DNA from: UBA3839 sp902776985 | Lineage (GTDB): Bacteria; Bacteroidota; Bacteroidia; Bacteroidales; Bacteroidaceae | Assembly (NCBI GenBank): GCA_902776985.1 | Contig: CACYSD010000006.1 | Location: 21,359-85,358 of the forward strand | Length of the DNA stretch: 64,000 nt | Reading direction: 5' to 3' | Shown: piece by piece, positions 17,383-27,508 of the stretch | Position numbering within the stretch: the stretch's first letter is position 1 | Layout of the letters: each line of letters starts with the position of its first letter | Made by a program: the position numbers and the translations under genes | The notes under the pieces: model-generated | Databases searched by the model: none | Seen by the model: only the letters and a program-made list of their open reading frames with translations | Told to the model about the DNA's origin: nothing

Positions 17383-20300
17383 ATGAAAACTATCTTTTCT
17401 ACATCATTTCTGATGACAATCTGCTTAGTTGCATCACTCAATGCAAAAGCAGTAGGACGTGATACGTATAGCATGAATCGTGAAACGAACAACCTTAATA
17501 GTACTATGTATTTCAATGACGATGACTATGAAAGCCTTTGGAAAAAGATTGAAAAACATATAGACGACGGACTGCCCAAATCTGCACTCAAAGAAGCAGA
17601 AGAGCTTTACAATAAAGCTGTGAAAAACGGGCATTTCGCCTGGACGATAAAGTCAGGTCTGACCATGGTTGCGCTGCGCCAGGACATCAGTTCCGACAGT
17701 GTGATGGTTGACGTTGACAGGATGGAAAAACATCCTCTATTCCAGAACGTCAAAGCAAATGATGATGCCAAGACCAAAGCAGAGAGGGCTTTATTGCACT
17801 CATTGCTTTCATCTGTTTACGAGTCAGTGAGTTACTCTCGTCTGACAAGGACAAACGATGATGTTAAGGCAGACTTCAAATCAAAAAGAGAATCACACGC
17901 CCTTGCCGCATTGAACGACTTGGAGTCCCTTGCCGGCTTCCCAGCAAAGGACTATGAGCCGCTGTATAAACAAGGCAATGAAAGCCGTCTATACGAAAAC
18001 GATGTGCTCTCGCTTGTAGTTGACTTCGCCTGCAAATATATGGGCAGGAACACAGAGCAGAACTACCAACTTTGCAATAAGGCATCCGAGATATACGCTT
18101 CAAAAGGAATGCGCAATGCCGCTGTTCTCATGAAACTGGATGCACTCAAATATCAGGAAACAAGCCGAAACAACGAGGTCAGGCTGAAATACAATCATTA
18201 CCTTGATTCCCTGAAGAGTATCTATACAAACAACTCAGACATTGAAGCTGGTGCTGAAGCTCTCCTCAGATACCTCAGAGGTAACTCAGTGTTAACTCAG
18301 CAAGAGCGTTACGACCTGGCTGACTGGGGAGAAAAACAATGGGCTGGCACCAACAAGAAAGCATGTTTCAGCAATATCAAGAGCGATTGCCTTCAACCCG
18401 AACTGGCTATCGACATAAAAGGAGCCAGTTATTCAGGCAGACCATGCACCATGCTTATCCGTCACCGCAACGTGGCAGAATGTACTTTTCAGATTATCCC
18501 TGACAACAAAGTGAAGGGAATGTCTGGAGCACCTCTCGGCGGTGTACCTGCTATGCAGACTATAAAATTCGACACTTATGTCGAAGGTAAGGCTGAGGAG
18601 GCGCACATTGACACCCTTCAGATAGATATCCCTGCCGGCTATTGGTTTGCCATCGCCAGATCCGGTAGAGTTGAAAACAAACAGAGCATCCACACCACTT
18701 CAATGAAAGTGCTGAGCTTATCTCTGCCTGGCAATAATAAAGTCGGTTGTGTGGTAGATGCCGTTACTGGTAAGCCTGTCAGCAACTGTGAGGTTATCGG
18801 TTCATGGTACGGCGACAGCGGAGATGGTTGGAAGAAACGTACTGAAACCTATCGCACAAACGAACAAGGTTTGGTGTATTTCCCATCGAAGATCTCAGAT
18901 TTCTATGCACAGCGCAATACTTGGGACGTTAGCCATACTTGTAACACATCATCCTTCTACACAGCAGAATCCAACGATACTTTTGAATACAAATACGCAG
19001 TCTACACAGACCGCCATGCCTATCGTCCCGGACAGACTGTTCATGTCACCGGTATTGTGTACAAACAGAATGGTGACGAGGTTAAGGTAGTCAAGGACTT
19101 TGAGCCAACCTTCATCCTGCAAGATGCTAATTGGCAGGAGATTGGCAAAGTAGAAGTCAAAACTGATGAATGGGGAGTTGCGTCTGCCGACTTTACTCTG
19201 CCCACAGGAAGCCTCAATGGTACATTCACCATTAAATTCGACGACGCATCCACCAACATTCTTGTTGAGGAGTACAAGCGTCCTAACTTCAATATCGAGT
19301 TTGACGAGTTGGAAAAGACCTATGCCTTGGGCGACAGTGTGGAAATCAGAGGTCGCGCAATGACTTACTCCGGAGTGCCTGTTCAGAATGCCAAGGTAAG
19401 CTATACAGTTCAAAGCCGTGAGGCTACATTCTGGACATGGTGGTACAGAAACACTCCATGGAACAACCTCCTGACTGACGAAACCACAACCGACAACGAC
19501 GGTTATTTCTATCTCCGCACACGTCTGACCAGCGAAACCACAGCCGAGATGCTGATGTTCCGTTTCAATGCATCTGTGACAGACATGGCAGGTGAGACTC
19601 ACGAAGCAGAAGAAATTATCAAAGTCAGCAAACAGGACTTTGCGCTGAGCATCAGTATGCCTAAGTCGCTCAATGCAGATGCTTCGCCCATAGAGGCCAT
19701 CACTGTCAAGGCCGTGAACAGCTCACAGAAACCAGTTGATGTAAAAGGCGAATGGAAATTGATGTTCTACAGCAAGATCACAGACGAGTATTCCACAGAG
19801 ATTCAGTCAGGCACATTCAAAAGTGGAGAGTCAATTACACTTGCGAACATCAAGAAATTACCTTTAGGCAGCTATCAGATTCAGATAAAGGCCACAGACA
19901 GCAAGGACAACACGATTACCGCTAAGCAGGAATTTGTGCTTTGGTCCGATAAGCGTACTGAAGAGATGAACCTCAAGAGTGACTGGATTTACTCACCATC
20001 CAGCACCTACAGCCAGCAGTCACCTATCGAAGTCTGGTATGCCAATGCCGAGAATAATGCATACACATATTTATATATAGCGACTCCAGACACTGTCATT
20101 AAGCGTGAGTTATTGCTTTCCGACAACAAGATTCATCATCTTAGCATTCCATTCAACTCAAAATACGACAATGGAATAACCCTATACAAAGTATATGTCA
20201 AGGACTGCAATACATCCTCTTCTTCACAACGCTGGACATACGTAACTCCAGATAAGCAGTTGAAACTGACTTGGAAGACATTCCGCGACCGTCTGGAGCC

Positions 20301-23115
20301 TGGACAGAAAGAGACTTGGACACTTTCCATCCGTGACCACAACGACAAGATTGTGAGCGCTTCACTCCTTGCCACTATGTACGATGCCTCTCTTGACATC
20401 TTCGGTCAGCACTCACTGCCGTTATCACTTTATTTCCATAGGGAGTCACCTTATATCCATCACGTTGAGCAATGGGTTAAGAGTGCATACTACCTGAGTC
20501 TTCCTTTCTCACATGACAGACTAACCACTCCTACCAGAGCTTTCAACGACCTATATCCATACACCTATTATCAGAGAGTAAATGTATATTATTCTTATGG
20601 TGCTGGAAGCAGACTCTATTCCAACAGAGTTCTCAAATCAGCTGCTCTTATTGAAGACACAGCTGCTGAAGTTGAAGCAAGTGTAGAAGTATCTGCAGAT
20701 GAAGCTTTGCTTGCAGATACCAATGACGAGAATAATGAGAACAACAGCGAAGAATTTGAAGAATCAAGTTCTCAGAAGTCAACTATCCGCACCAACCTCA
20801 GCGAGACTGCCTTCTTCTACCCCACCCTCGCAACTAATGCCAAGGGTGAAGTAGATATCAGTTTCACTCTGCCAGAAAGCCTGACAGAATGGAGATTCCT
20901 CGGACTTGCTCATACAAAGAATATGGACTATGGCAGCATCAGCGCCACAGCCGTTGCACGCAAGCAGTTGATGATTCAGCCAAATATGCCACGTTTCGTA
21001 AGAGACGGTGATATGGTATGCATTGCTTCACGCATCATCAACCAGAGTACGGAAAGCATCAACGGTACAGCCATCATACGACTGATTGACGCTGACTCAG
21101 AGGAAGTTGTATTCACATCTTCTGCCCCATTCAGCACAGAAGCGGGAACTACCACCAGCGTAGAATTCAATTTTGATGCAAGCGATGAATACCCGATGCT
21201 CATCTGCGAAATCGTTGCGGAAAGCAAAACTCACTCCGACGGTGAGCGCAATTACCTGCCGGTACTGACAAACAAGAAACAGCTCACAGAGACAGTACCG
21301 TTCTACCTCATCGGTGAATCTTCGAAAGTAGTTGACATAACCTCACTCTTCAATAACAACTCAGCGACTGCAACCAACCGCAAGATGACGGTGGAATACA
21401 CCGACAATCCTTCTTGGAACGCGGTTATGGCTATGCACAGCACCATCAATCCGGAAAGCGACAACGCAATTGACTGGTCTGCCTCACTCTATACCAACAT
21501 GGTGGCACAGCATCTCGCAAGCCGCACTCCTGCCCTGCAGTCACTCATCCGCAAATGGCAGGATGAACCAGACTCCACATCCACTCTCAGCAGCGAACTC
21601 TCGAAGAACGAATCGCTCAAGGACATTCTCCTCAAGGAATCACCATGGGTACTTGAAGCACAGGACGAGACAATGAAGAAGCGTCAGCTTTGCGAACTCT
21701 TCGACGAGAAATTACTCAACTCTCGCATCAAAGAAGCCATCAACCACCTCAACGACCTGCAATACTCAGAAGGAGGATGGTCATGGATGAGAGGCATGAA
21801 ACCAAGCTATTACGCTACCCTGCTCTGCGTTCATCACCTCTCTATGCTCCAGAACTATCTCACTTCACAGAATATTGAGAACGATGAGATCGACGATATG
21901 CTGAAAGAAGGTATCAAGTTCCTTGACAAAGAAGAACTGGACAGCTATAAGAAATACTATCGCAAGCACTCTAAATACCTGCCAAGCGAAAGTACGATTA
22001 ACTACCTGTATGTAAAGTCTATCAGCAAAAAGGCTAATTCTTCGTCTGCTGTGAAGAAGATGACGGAAGACTATCTTAACCGCCTGCAGAAACGTGTCAC
22101 CGAACTTACAATGTACGGACGTGCCCATGTATCTGTAATTCTTCTCAACAACAACCGTCGCGATGCAGCCTTGAAGTTCGTCAAATCCCTTCGCGAGTAT
22201 TTGGTAGAAAAACCTGGAATGGGCAGATACTTCGATACCGAACGTGCATATTACTCATGGCGTGACTACCGCATACCAACCCACATCGCAGCTATGCAGG
22301 CTATGCAGCAAACAGGCGATTACTTCGCAGACAGCAATGACTATCTGCTCCAGATGCAACTCTGGCTGCTGCGTCAGAAGCAGACACAGAAATGGGACAG
22401 CAACATCAACACCCTTCAGGCTGTTGACCTCCTGCTCACCATTGCACCGGAATCAACAAGCGGAGATATTCGCACTCCATCTGTAGTGATTGGCGACAAA
22501 CCGCTCACACTCAACGAACAGACAGCAGGAGTTGGTTATACCTGCACTCCTGTGCCAGACGCATTAATTGCCAGCAACACACCGTCAACAGTTACAGTAA
22601 GCCTTGATGAATCAACATCATTAGCTACACCTGCATGGGGCTGCATCTACGGACAATGCCTTGAAGAACTTGACCGCGTGGAGAAGTCATCAGGCGATTT
22701 AAGTATCAGCACCAAACTCTATGTTGAAGTAAACACAGATAATGGCAAAGAATGGAAGGAAGTAACTGACGGCGATATCCTGCACGTAGGCGACAAGGTT
22801 CGTCAGCGCCTCACCATCACAGCCGACCGTGACATGGACTTTGTAGCCATCCGTGCACAGCATCCAGCATGCTTCGAGTCCAAGCGCGTTATCTCAGGCT
22901 ATCAGAATCTCGGAGGCAGAGGCGGTTATCTCTCACTCCACGACTCGATGTCTGACGTATTCTTCGACCGCTATGTCAAAGGTTCTTCTACCATCGACCT
23001 CGAATACTACGTAGCAAGAACAGGTAACTACAGCATGGGTATCGCAACCATACAGTGCAGCTATGCACCACAGTTCTCTGCCCACAGCCAAGGCGTCAGA
23101 GTCACCGTAAAATAA
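17383..23115 (+). CDS. large secreted alpha-2-macroglobulin family protein, thioester-less
   Basis: 1910 residues with a signal peptide (ISFSTSFLM-type hydrophobic start, cleavage near Ala-Lys-Ala at 21-23). Macroglobulin-like beta domains follow: a carboxypeptidase-regulatory-like segment (VGCVVDAVTGKPVSNCEVIG), then DRHAYRPGQTVHVTGIVY, typical of A2M MG domains. An acidic low-complexity stretch at about 1086-1136 could serve as an exposed bait. Next comes the A2M core (LPESLTEWRFLGLAHT) and an alpha-toroid with GGWSWMRGMKPSYYATLL. The CxEQ thioester motif expected at the toroid start is absent. Bacterial A2Ms trap proteases in the periplasm; this one would act without covalent capture. It is monocistronic or precedes the aldo/keto reductase by 24 nt. 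Confidence 0.88.
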   Translation: MKTIFSTSFLMTICLVASLNAKAVGRDTYSMNRETNNLNSTMYFNDDDYESLWKKIEKHIDDGLPKSALKEAEELYNKAVKNGHFAWTIKSGLTMVALRQDISSDSVMVDVDRMEKHPLFQNVKANDDAKTKAERALLHSLLSSVYESVSYSRLTRTNDDVKADFKSKRESHALAALNDLESLAGFPAKDYEPLYKQGNESRLYENDVLSLVVDFACKYMGRNTEQNYQLCNKASEIYASKGMRNAAVLMKLDALKYQETSRNNEVRLKYNHYLDSLKSIYTNNSDIEAGAEALLRYLRGNSVLTQQERYDLADWGEKQWAGTNKKACFSNIKSDCLQPELAIDIKGASYSGRPCTMLIRHRNVAECTFQIIPDNKVKGMSGAPLGGVPAMQTIKFDTYVEGKAEEAHIDTLQIDIPAGYWFAIARSGRVENKQSIHTTSMKVLSLSLPGNNKVGCVVDAVTGKPVSNCEVIGSWYGDSGDGWKKRTETYRTNEQGLVYFPSKISDFYAQRNTWDVSHTCNTSSFYTAESNDTFEYKYAVYTDRHAYRPGQTVHVTGIVYKQNGDEVKVVKDFEPTFILQDANWQEIGKVEVKTDEWGVASADFTLPTGSLNGTFTIKFDDASTNILVEEYKRPNFNIEFDELEKTYALGDSVEIRGRAMTYSGVPVQNAKVSYTVQSREATFWTWWYRNTPWNNLLTDETTTDNDGYFYLRTRLTSETTAEMLMFRFNASVTDMAGETHEAEEIIKVSKQDFALSISMPKSLNADASPIEAITVKAVNSSQKPVDVKGEWKLMFYSKITDEYSTEIQSGTFKSGESITLANIKKLPLGSYQIQIKATDSKDNTITAKQEFVLWSDKRTEEMNLKSDWIYSPSSTYSQQSPIEVWYANAENNAYTYLYIATPDTVIKRELLLSDNKIHHLSIPFNSKYDNGITLYKVYVKDCNTSSSSQRWTYVTPDKQLKLTWKTFRDRLEPGQKETWTLSIRDHNDKIVSASLLATMYDASLDIFGQHSLPLSLYFHRESPYIHHVEQWVKSAYYLSLPFSHDRLTTPTRAFNDLYPYTYYQRVNVYYSYGAGSRLYSNRVLKSAALIEDTAAEVEASVEVSADEALLADTNDENNENNSEEFEESSSQKSTIRTNLSETAFFYPTLATNAKGEVDISFTLPESLTEWRFLGLAHTKNMDYGSISATAVARKQLMIQPNMPRFVRDGDMVCIASRIINQSTESINGTAIIRLIDADSEEVVFTSSAPFSTEAGTTTSVEFNFDASDEYPMLICEIVAESKTHSDGERNYLPVLTNKKQLTETVPFYLIGESSKVVDITSLFNNNSATATNRKMTVEYTDNPSWNAVMAMHSTINPESDNAIDWSASLYTNMVAQHLASRTPALQSLIRKWQDEPDSTSTLSSELSKNESLKDILLKESPWVLEAQDETMKKRQLCELFDEKLLNSRIKEAINHLNDLQYSEGGWSWMRGMKPSYYATLLCVHHLSMLQNYLTSQNIENDEIDDMLKEGIKFLDKEELDSYKKYYRKHSKYLPSESTINYLYVKSISKKANSSSAVKKMTEDYLNRLQKRVTELTMYGRAHVSVILLNNNRRDAALKFVKSLREYLVEKPGMGRYFDTERAYYSWRDYRIPTHIAAMQAMQQTGDYFADSNDYLLQMQLWLLRQKQTQKWDSNINTLQAVDLLLTIAPESTSGDIRTPSVVIGDKPLTLNEQTAGVGYTCTPVPDALIASNTPSTVTVSLDESTSLATPAWGCIYGQCLEELDRVEKSSGDLSISTKLYVEVNTDNGKEWKEVTDGDILHVGDKVRQRLTITADRDMDFVAIRAQHPACFESKRVISGYQNLGGRGGYLSLHDSMSDVFFDRYVKGSSTIDLEYYVARTGNYSMGIATIQCSYAPQFSAHSQGVRVTVK

Positions 23116-23139
23116 AAATCCTAAAAACCTCAACTAAAT

Positions 23140-24465
23140 ATGAACAACAACATCAACCGTCGTGGATTCCTAAAGCAACTGGGAATGGGCACAGCTTCCG
23201 CCGCAGCACTTTTCTCATTAGGTCCACTTTCATCGTTTGCGGAACGAAAGCAAACCACTACCTCAAGACCACACGAAGGTAAAATGACTTATCGCATAAA
23301 CCGCCACACTGGTGACAAAGTTTCACTTCTGGGGTATGGAATGATGCGTTTACCACATAAGGGCCGTCAAATCGACCAGGAAATGGTTAACAAAGAAGTT
23401 GCCTACGCTTTAGAGCACGGAGTCAACTACTTTGACACGTCTCCACACTACGAAGGCGGCAAATCAGAAAGTTCACTGGGTGATGCCTTGGTGGCAAGCG
23501 GTGTGGATCGCAAGAGTTACTATATTGCCACAAAGATGTCCAACTTCGGAGAAAACGAATGGTCGTTGGAAGCATCGAAAGCCATGTACAAACGTTCGAT
23601 GGAGTACATGCACACCGATTACATCGACTATTACCTCCTTCACGGTGTAGGAATGGGGGGCATGAACAATCTAAAATCACGTTTCCTTGACAACGGCGTT
23701 CTGGACTTCCTTCTGGAGGAGCGCAAAGCTGGAAGAATTCGAAATCTGGGATTCTCCTATCATGGTGACGTGAAAGTATTCGACTATCTGATTGAAAACA
23801 CCGACAAATACAAATGGGATTTCGTGCAGATAGAGATGAACTATGTGGACTGGAAACATGCTCACGACATAAACGGCAACAACACCAATGCCGATTACCT
23901 GTACAAGCAATGCGAAGACCACGGCATTCAGTGTGTGATGATGGAGCCACTTCTCGGTGGCCGTCTGGCAAAACTGCCAAAGGCATACGCCGAACGACTG
24001 AAGGCAAAGCGTCCGAACGACAGCATTGCATCATGGGCTTTCCGCTTCGTAGGAACACAGCCTAATGTGTTAACGGCTCTTAGCGGAATGACTTACATGG
24101 AACATCTGGAGGACAACGTAAAGACCTACAGTCCTCTCGACCCATGCACCAACGATGAACTTGCCATGCTGGAAGACATCGCAACCATCATTGCCAACTA
24201 CCCGACCATTCCTTGTACTGCCTGCGGTTACTGTATGCCCTGCCCCTACGGTGTTGACATACCAGGCAATTTCCGCATTTACAACGAGGGTATAAACGAA
24301 GGCACCATCGACAACAAAGCTGCATTCGTGGAGGCATACAAGAAAGCCTTGCCGACCGCTGCCCTTGCCGACCAATGTGTAGGCTGTGAGGAATGTCTGT
24401 CTAAATGTCCACAGCGAATCCGTATTCCAAGACAGATGGAACGCCTATCTAAACTACTCGAATAA
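23140..24465 (+). CDS. aldo/keto reductase with Tat signal and 4Fe-4S ferredoxin tail
   Basis: 441 residues. The N-terminus NRRGFLKQLGMG followed by a hydrophobic stretch is a twin-arginine signal, so the folded protein is probably exported. The AKR barrel shows YFDTSPHYEGGKSE (Asp, Tyr), ATKM (Lys) and YYLLHGVG (His). The C-terminus holds cysteines in IPCTACGYCMPCPYGV and DQCVGCEECLSKCP, enough for two clusters. Such AKRs are probably redox enzymes coupled to an electron carrier; the substrate is unknown. It ends 25 nt before a bidirectional terminator. Confidence 0.88.
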   Translation: MNNNINRRGFLKQLGMGTASAAALFSLGPLSSFAERKQTTTSRPHEGKMTYRINRHTGDKVSLLGYGMMRLPHKGRQIDQEMVNKEVAYALEHGVNYFDTSPHYEGGKSESSLGDALVASGVDRKSYYIATKMSNFGENEWSLEASKAMYKRSMEYMHTDYIDYYLLHGVGMGGMNNLKSRFLDNGVLDFLLEERKAGRIRNLGFSYHGDVKVFDYLIENTDKYKWDFVQIEMNYVDWKHAHDINGNNTNADYLYKQCEDHGIQCVMMEPLLGGRLAKLPKAYAERLKAKRPNDSIASWAFRFVGTQPNVLTALSGMTYMEHLEDNVKTYSPLDPCTNDELAMLEDIATIIANYPTIPCTACGYCMPCPYGVDIPGNFRIYNEGINEGTIDNKAAFVEAYKKALPTAALADQCVGCEECLSKCPQRIRIPRQMERLSKLLE

Positions 24466-24483
24466 AACGTAACCACCATCCAT

Positions 24484-24513
24484 AAAAAAAGCCCCGACGT
24501 CGGGGCTTTTTTT
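24484..24513. terminator. bidirectional rho-independent terminator
   Basis: A perfect palindrome AGCCCCGACGTCGGGGCT (24490-24507) with an A-run on the left and a T-run on the right. It sits between the convergent aldo/keto reductase and GH43 genes and can end both transcripts. Confidence 0.93.
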
Positions 24514-24521
24514 GTGGATTG

Positions 24522-26744
24522 TTATTTCATCAGGATTTTATTACCATTCTGGATATATATGCCTTTCGAAGGATGAAGGACACGTTGTCCGGCAAGGTTG
24601 TAAATTGCACCGTTTACATTTTCAGCCTCAACGTCATTGATGGCAGACGGTGTAGATCCGTCATCACTCAGGAACACTTCCTTGAGATATGCATCAGCAC
24701 TGCCGTCGCTTCCAAACGCTATAATATATATATGTGAAGGGTCAATTTTGCGACCGGAAGCCGTAATCAGGTTCTGCAAGTCGATTGCCACATCCTTTTC
24801 ATTACTTGTAAACGTACGGATATAAGGTTCTGACCAGATAGTTGTGCCATCGTATATCTTTACCTGAAGATTGCAAGTAGTCTTGCGGGAGAGTTTAACA
24901 CACAGATAATTGAACGCTGAGAGATCCCAGCCCTGACGATAACGCCAGCCAACGATTCCATCCTTGGAAGTACGGATCTTCTTCTGTTTCAGGTTCACTG
25001 TGTTGTTACCGATAATTGAACTGAACTCAGGTTCTGTGAACTGGAAACCGGTAAATACCGGCTCGTCTGGATTCGCGTATGCTTCCTGTGCTTCGTCCAA
25101 TGACTTGAAATAATCTTCTGGGACAGACAACTCGGTAGTGAACCAGTCAACGTCAATATGACCACCTGTAGCTTTAGTTGAGTAATTGAACAGATAGAAT
25201 CGCTGTCCCACAAAGAAGTCGAGGGTATAACCCATTGACATGCTCACACCGAAAGACTTATAGCCTGTTTTGGGTTGGTAGCTGTAAAGATAAGAACATG
25301 TGTTCTTTCCGAAATTAACCTGAGCACGCAGGTAAATCTGATCGGAAGTCAGTTCTGCACCGGTCTTCTCCTCCTGCAACGTTGGGACTTGGCCATCAAA
25401 CTTATAACGACAACTATAGAGGTATTTCTTACCATTCACCATCTTCACACCGATAAATGAATATGGGTTCTGGACTACAGCAAGTCCGGCAATATCACCA
25501 TCCTGCATTCCTGAGAGATCGAATGCTGCAGTACCATAAGATGGAGCATAAGAATCAGAGCTTGTGCCAACGGCTGAGAAACCAAAAATGCGCTGTGAAA
25601 GCGATCCGCGGGCATAAACCAGGTTATCAGTTACAGTACATGAGTGCAGGCGCAACCATCCTGGACGTTCGCTCAGGCTCCATGCATCAGGTTGAGGATT
25701 GTGGTTCCACTCCCACTGCATACCGAGTGTGTAGCTGTTGAAAGCATCGTTGGTTGGGAGGTAAGTCTTCTCGTAAGTAGCACCAACATTAGGTTTGGGA
25801 TACTTCTTTCCACCCTCGCTCACATCACGTCCGTTATTGCCGATGATAGGCCATCCGTCTTCCCATACAACCGGCTCAAGGAATGGAATACGGCCGATGG
25901 CACCGGCATCCTTGAAGAGAACGGTCCACCATTCACCTGTCTGAGTATCAACCAGAGCGCCCTGGTGAATCTTCTGATTAGCGAACACACGTCCATTGTG
26001 CTCCTCGTAAGGTCCCATAGGGTTTTTGCTTCGGAAGATGGTCTGCGAACCTTCAGTTCCACCGTATGTAGCATAGATATAATAGTAGTCACCTATGTGG
26101 TACATGTGGCTGCCTTCACAACCATTGCCCACGCTTGCAACCTTTGTGCTGGAGATTTTTGCGAATGTCTTAGGATTGAGTTTGTTTACCCAAATATCAC
26201 CGATTCCACATGCCACATAAAGATAGCCATCTCCGTTAGGGCCGTCATCAAAAAGCCATCCCGGATCGTGGTAGCCTTCCGACAAGCGGGTTACTTCCCA
26301 TTCACCTTCAGGGTCTTCAGCTGTGAGCACAATGTGCTGTGCGTCCGACGACCAAGTAGAGCATGGAAAATAGATATAGAACTTACCATCGTGGTAGTTG
26401 AGTGTGGAAGCCCACATACCTTGAGAGTAATGGTGCTTACCGTTAAGCAGATTATAGGCATCGTTGTCAAGAATCTGCTTCAGCGGGTTTGCACAGTATT
26501 CCCAGTTCACCAAGTCCTTAGACTTCAGCAAGGTACATCCAGGGAAATGGTACATGGTTGTACTGACAAAATAGAATGTGTCGTTAACGCGAATTACGTC
26601 ACAGTCGGGGAAATCGGCATTGACAATAGGGTTGATAAAGGTGCCGTCACCTTTGTCTGCACTCCATTTGAACTTAAAGTCCTGTGCAGATACACTAAAA
26701 GCAACGGTAGCTATCACGAAAATAGCCAAAAGTCTTTTCATCAT
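24522..26744 (-). CDS. secreted glycoside hydrolase family 43 enzyme
   Basis: 740 residues with a signal peptide (LLAIFVIATVAFSVSAQ). The GH43 five-bladed propeller shows the catalytic base region NPIVNADFPDCDVIRV, the modulating Asp in GYHDPGWLFDD and the general acid in GNGCEGSHMY. A beta-sandwich (about 360-560) and a galactose-binding-like domain follow. The end, AIYNLAGQRVLHPSKGIYIQ..., resembles the C-terminal tail of many Prevotella secreted proteins, related to type IX sorting domains. Likely substrates are xylan or arabinan side chains; family 43 covers several specificities, so I do not choose one. Confidence 0.92.
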   Translation of the reverse strand: MMKRLLAIFVIATVAFSVSAQDFKFKWSADKGDGTFINPIVNADFPDCDVIRVNDTFYFVSTTMYHFPGCTLLKSKDLVNWEYCANPLKQILDNDAYNLLNGKHHYSQGMWASTLNYHDGKFYIYFPCSTWSSDAQHIVLTAEDPEGEWEVTRLSEGYHDPGWLFDDGPNGDGYLYVACGIGDIWVNKLNPKTFAKISSTKVASVGNGCEGSHMYHIGDYYYIYATYGGTEGSQTIFRSKNPMGPYEEHNGRVFANQKIHQGALVDTQTGEWWTVLFKDAGAIGRIPFLEPVVWEDGWPIIGNNGRDVSEGGKKYPKPNVGATYEKTYLPTNDAFNSYTLGMQWEWNHNPQPDAWSLSERPGWLRLHSCTVTDNLVYARGSLSQRIFGFSAVGTSSDSYAPSYGTAAFDLSGMQDGDIAGLAVVQNPYSFIGVKMVNGKKYLYSCRYKFDGQVPTLQEEKTGAELTSDQIYLRAQVNFGKNTCSYLYSYQPKTGYKSFGVSMSMGYTLDFFVGQRFYLFNYSTKATGGHIDVDWFTTELSVPEDYFKSLDEAQEAYANPDEPVFTGFQFTEPEFSSIIGNNTVNLKQKKIRTSKDGIVGWRYRQGWDLSAFNYLCVKLSRKTTCNLQVKIYDGTTIWSEPYIRTFTSNEKDVAIDLQNLITASGRKIDPSHIYIIAFGSDGSADAYLKEVFLSDDGSTPSAINDVEAENVNGAIYNLAGQRVLHPSKGIYIQNGNKILMK

Positions 26745-26754
26745 AAAGTTATTT

Positions 26755-26870
26755 AGTTTTTAAGTTCTTGAGTTTTTAAGTTCTTGAGTTTTTAAGTTCT
26801 TGAGTTTTTTCTGCGGGAAAATCGCAGAACACACTACCCTTCCGGATGGCTATTCTTCATTCTTCACTTT
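26755..26870 (-). repeat. GH43 leader: stacked AAGAACTTAAAAACTC repeats, hairpin and CTTCAC-type repeat
   Basis: Reading toward the GH43 start: GTGAAGAATGAAGAAT, then the hairpin with TTCTGCG/CGCAGAA arms (26809-26827), then three copies of CTCAAGAACTTAAAAA ending 10 nt before the start codon. All three dispersed leader families of this window meet here. Confidence 0.6.
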
Positions 26871-26885
26871 TTTGATTTCTTTTTG

Positions 26886-26893
26886 CAAAGTTA
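26886..26893 (-). promoter_or_regulatory. -7 box of the GH43 gene
   Basis: TAACTTTG on the minus strand, giving a leader of about 135 nt that includes the repeats. The region 26894-27040 shows nothing else I recognise. Confidence 0.5.
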
Positions 26894-27040
26894 GGCAAAA
26901 AGGATATAAATGAATAATGTGTTGTTACGAATAATTACAAATATGTTACATAAACATCGTAAAATCGTTGCAAATTCCAGATAGAATTGTTGCATAGGCA
27001 GTTAAAAAGCAAGTTAAGGCAAAAAAAATCGAAAATAAGA

Positions 27041-27070
27041 TTGTAGAACCAAATAAAATATGTAACTTTG
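27041..27070 (+). promoter_or_regulatory. promoter of rplU
   Basis: TTG at 27041-27043, 19 nt, then TAACTTTG at 27063-27070: a full Bacteroidota promoter about 100 nt before the rplU start. Confidence 0.75.
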
Positions 27071-27110
27071 CAGCCGATTGTGCCGTAGAGGCTAAATAAA
27101 GTTAAAAAGA

Positions 27111-27126
27111 GAGCCACGTGTGGCTC
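27111..27126 (+). promoter_or_regulatory. hairpin in the rplU leader, candidate ribosomal-protein leader
   Basis: A perfect 16-bp inverted repeat GAGCCACGTGTGGCTC lies about 41 nt before the rplU start in a roughly 90-nt leader. Ribosomal protein L21 leaders that bind their own product are known in other phyla; assigning that role here is inference. Confidence 0.45.
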
Positions 27127-27167
27127 CGCCCCGCGGACGAAACCGTTTAATAATTATTATCAAAAAA

Positions 27168-27485
27168 ATGTACGTTATCGTAGAAATTAACGGACAACAG
27201 TTCAAGGCCGAGGAAGGCAAGCGTCTGTTCGTACACCACATTAAGGATGTGGAAGCACAGGCAACTGTTGAATTCGAAAAAGTCTTGTTGGTTGACAACA
27301 ATGGCTCCGTGAAAGTAGGAACGCCTACAGTAGAAGGCGCGAAAGTAGTATGTGAAGTGAAATGTCCACTTGTGAAGGGCGACAAGGTATTCGTATTCCA
27401 CAAGCGTCGTCGCAAAGGTTACCGCAAGTTCAACGGTCACCGTCAGCAGTTCACGGAACTCACAATCAAACAAGTTATTGCTTAA
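27168..27485 (+). CDS. rplU: 50S ribosomal protein L21 (bL21)
   Basis: 105 residues from the ATG at 27168 (MYVIVEINGQQFKAEEGK), which fits the family N-terminus; the longer open frame upstream would be translated from the leader hairpin. The conserved end GHRQQFTELTIKQV is present. It precedes rpmA, as usual. Confidence 0.97.
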   Translation: MYVIVEINGQQFKAEEGKRLFVHHIKDVEAQATVEFEKVLLVDNNGSVKVGTPTVEGAKVVCEVKCPLVKGDKVFVFHKRRRKGYRKFNGHRQQFTELTIKQVIA

Positions 27486-27508
27486 CCCCGTAAAGAAAGG
27501 AAAGAATT

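Noticed and set aside
25644..26756. 370-codon plus-strand frame opposite the GH43 gene
   Set aside because: GH43 catalytic motifs are all on the minus strand; the opposite frame has no domain features.
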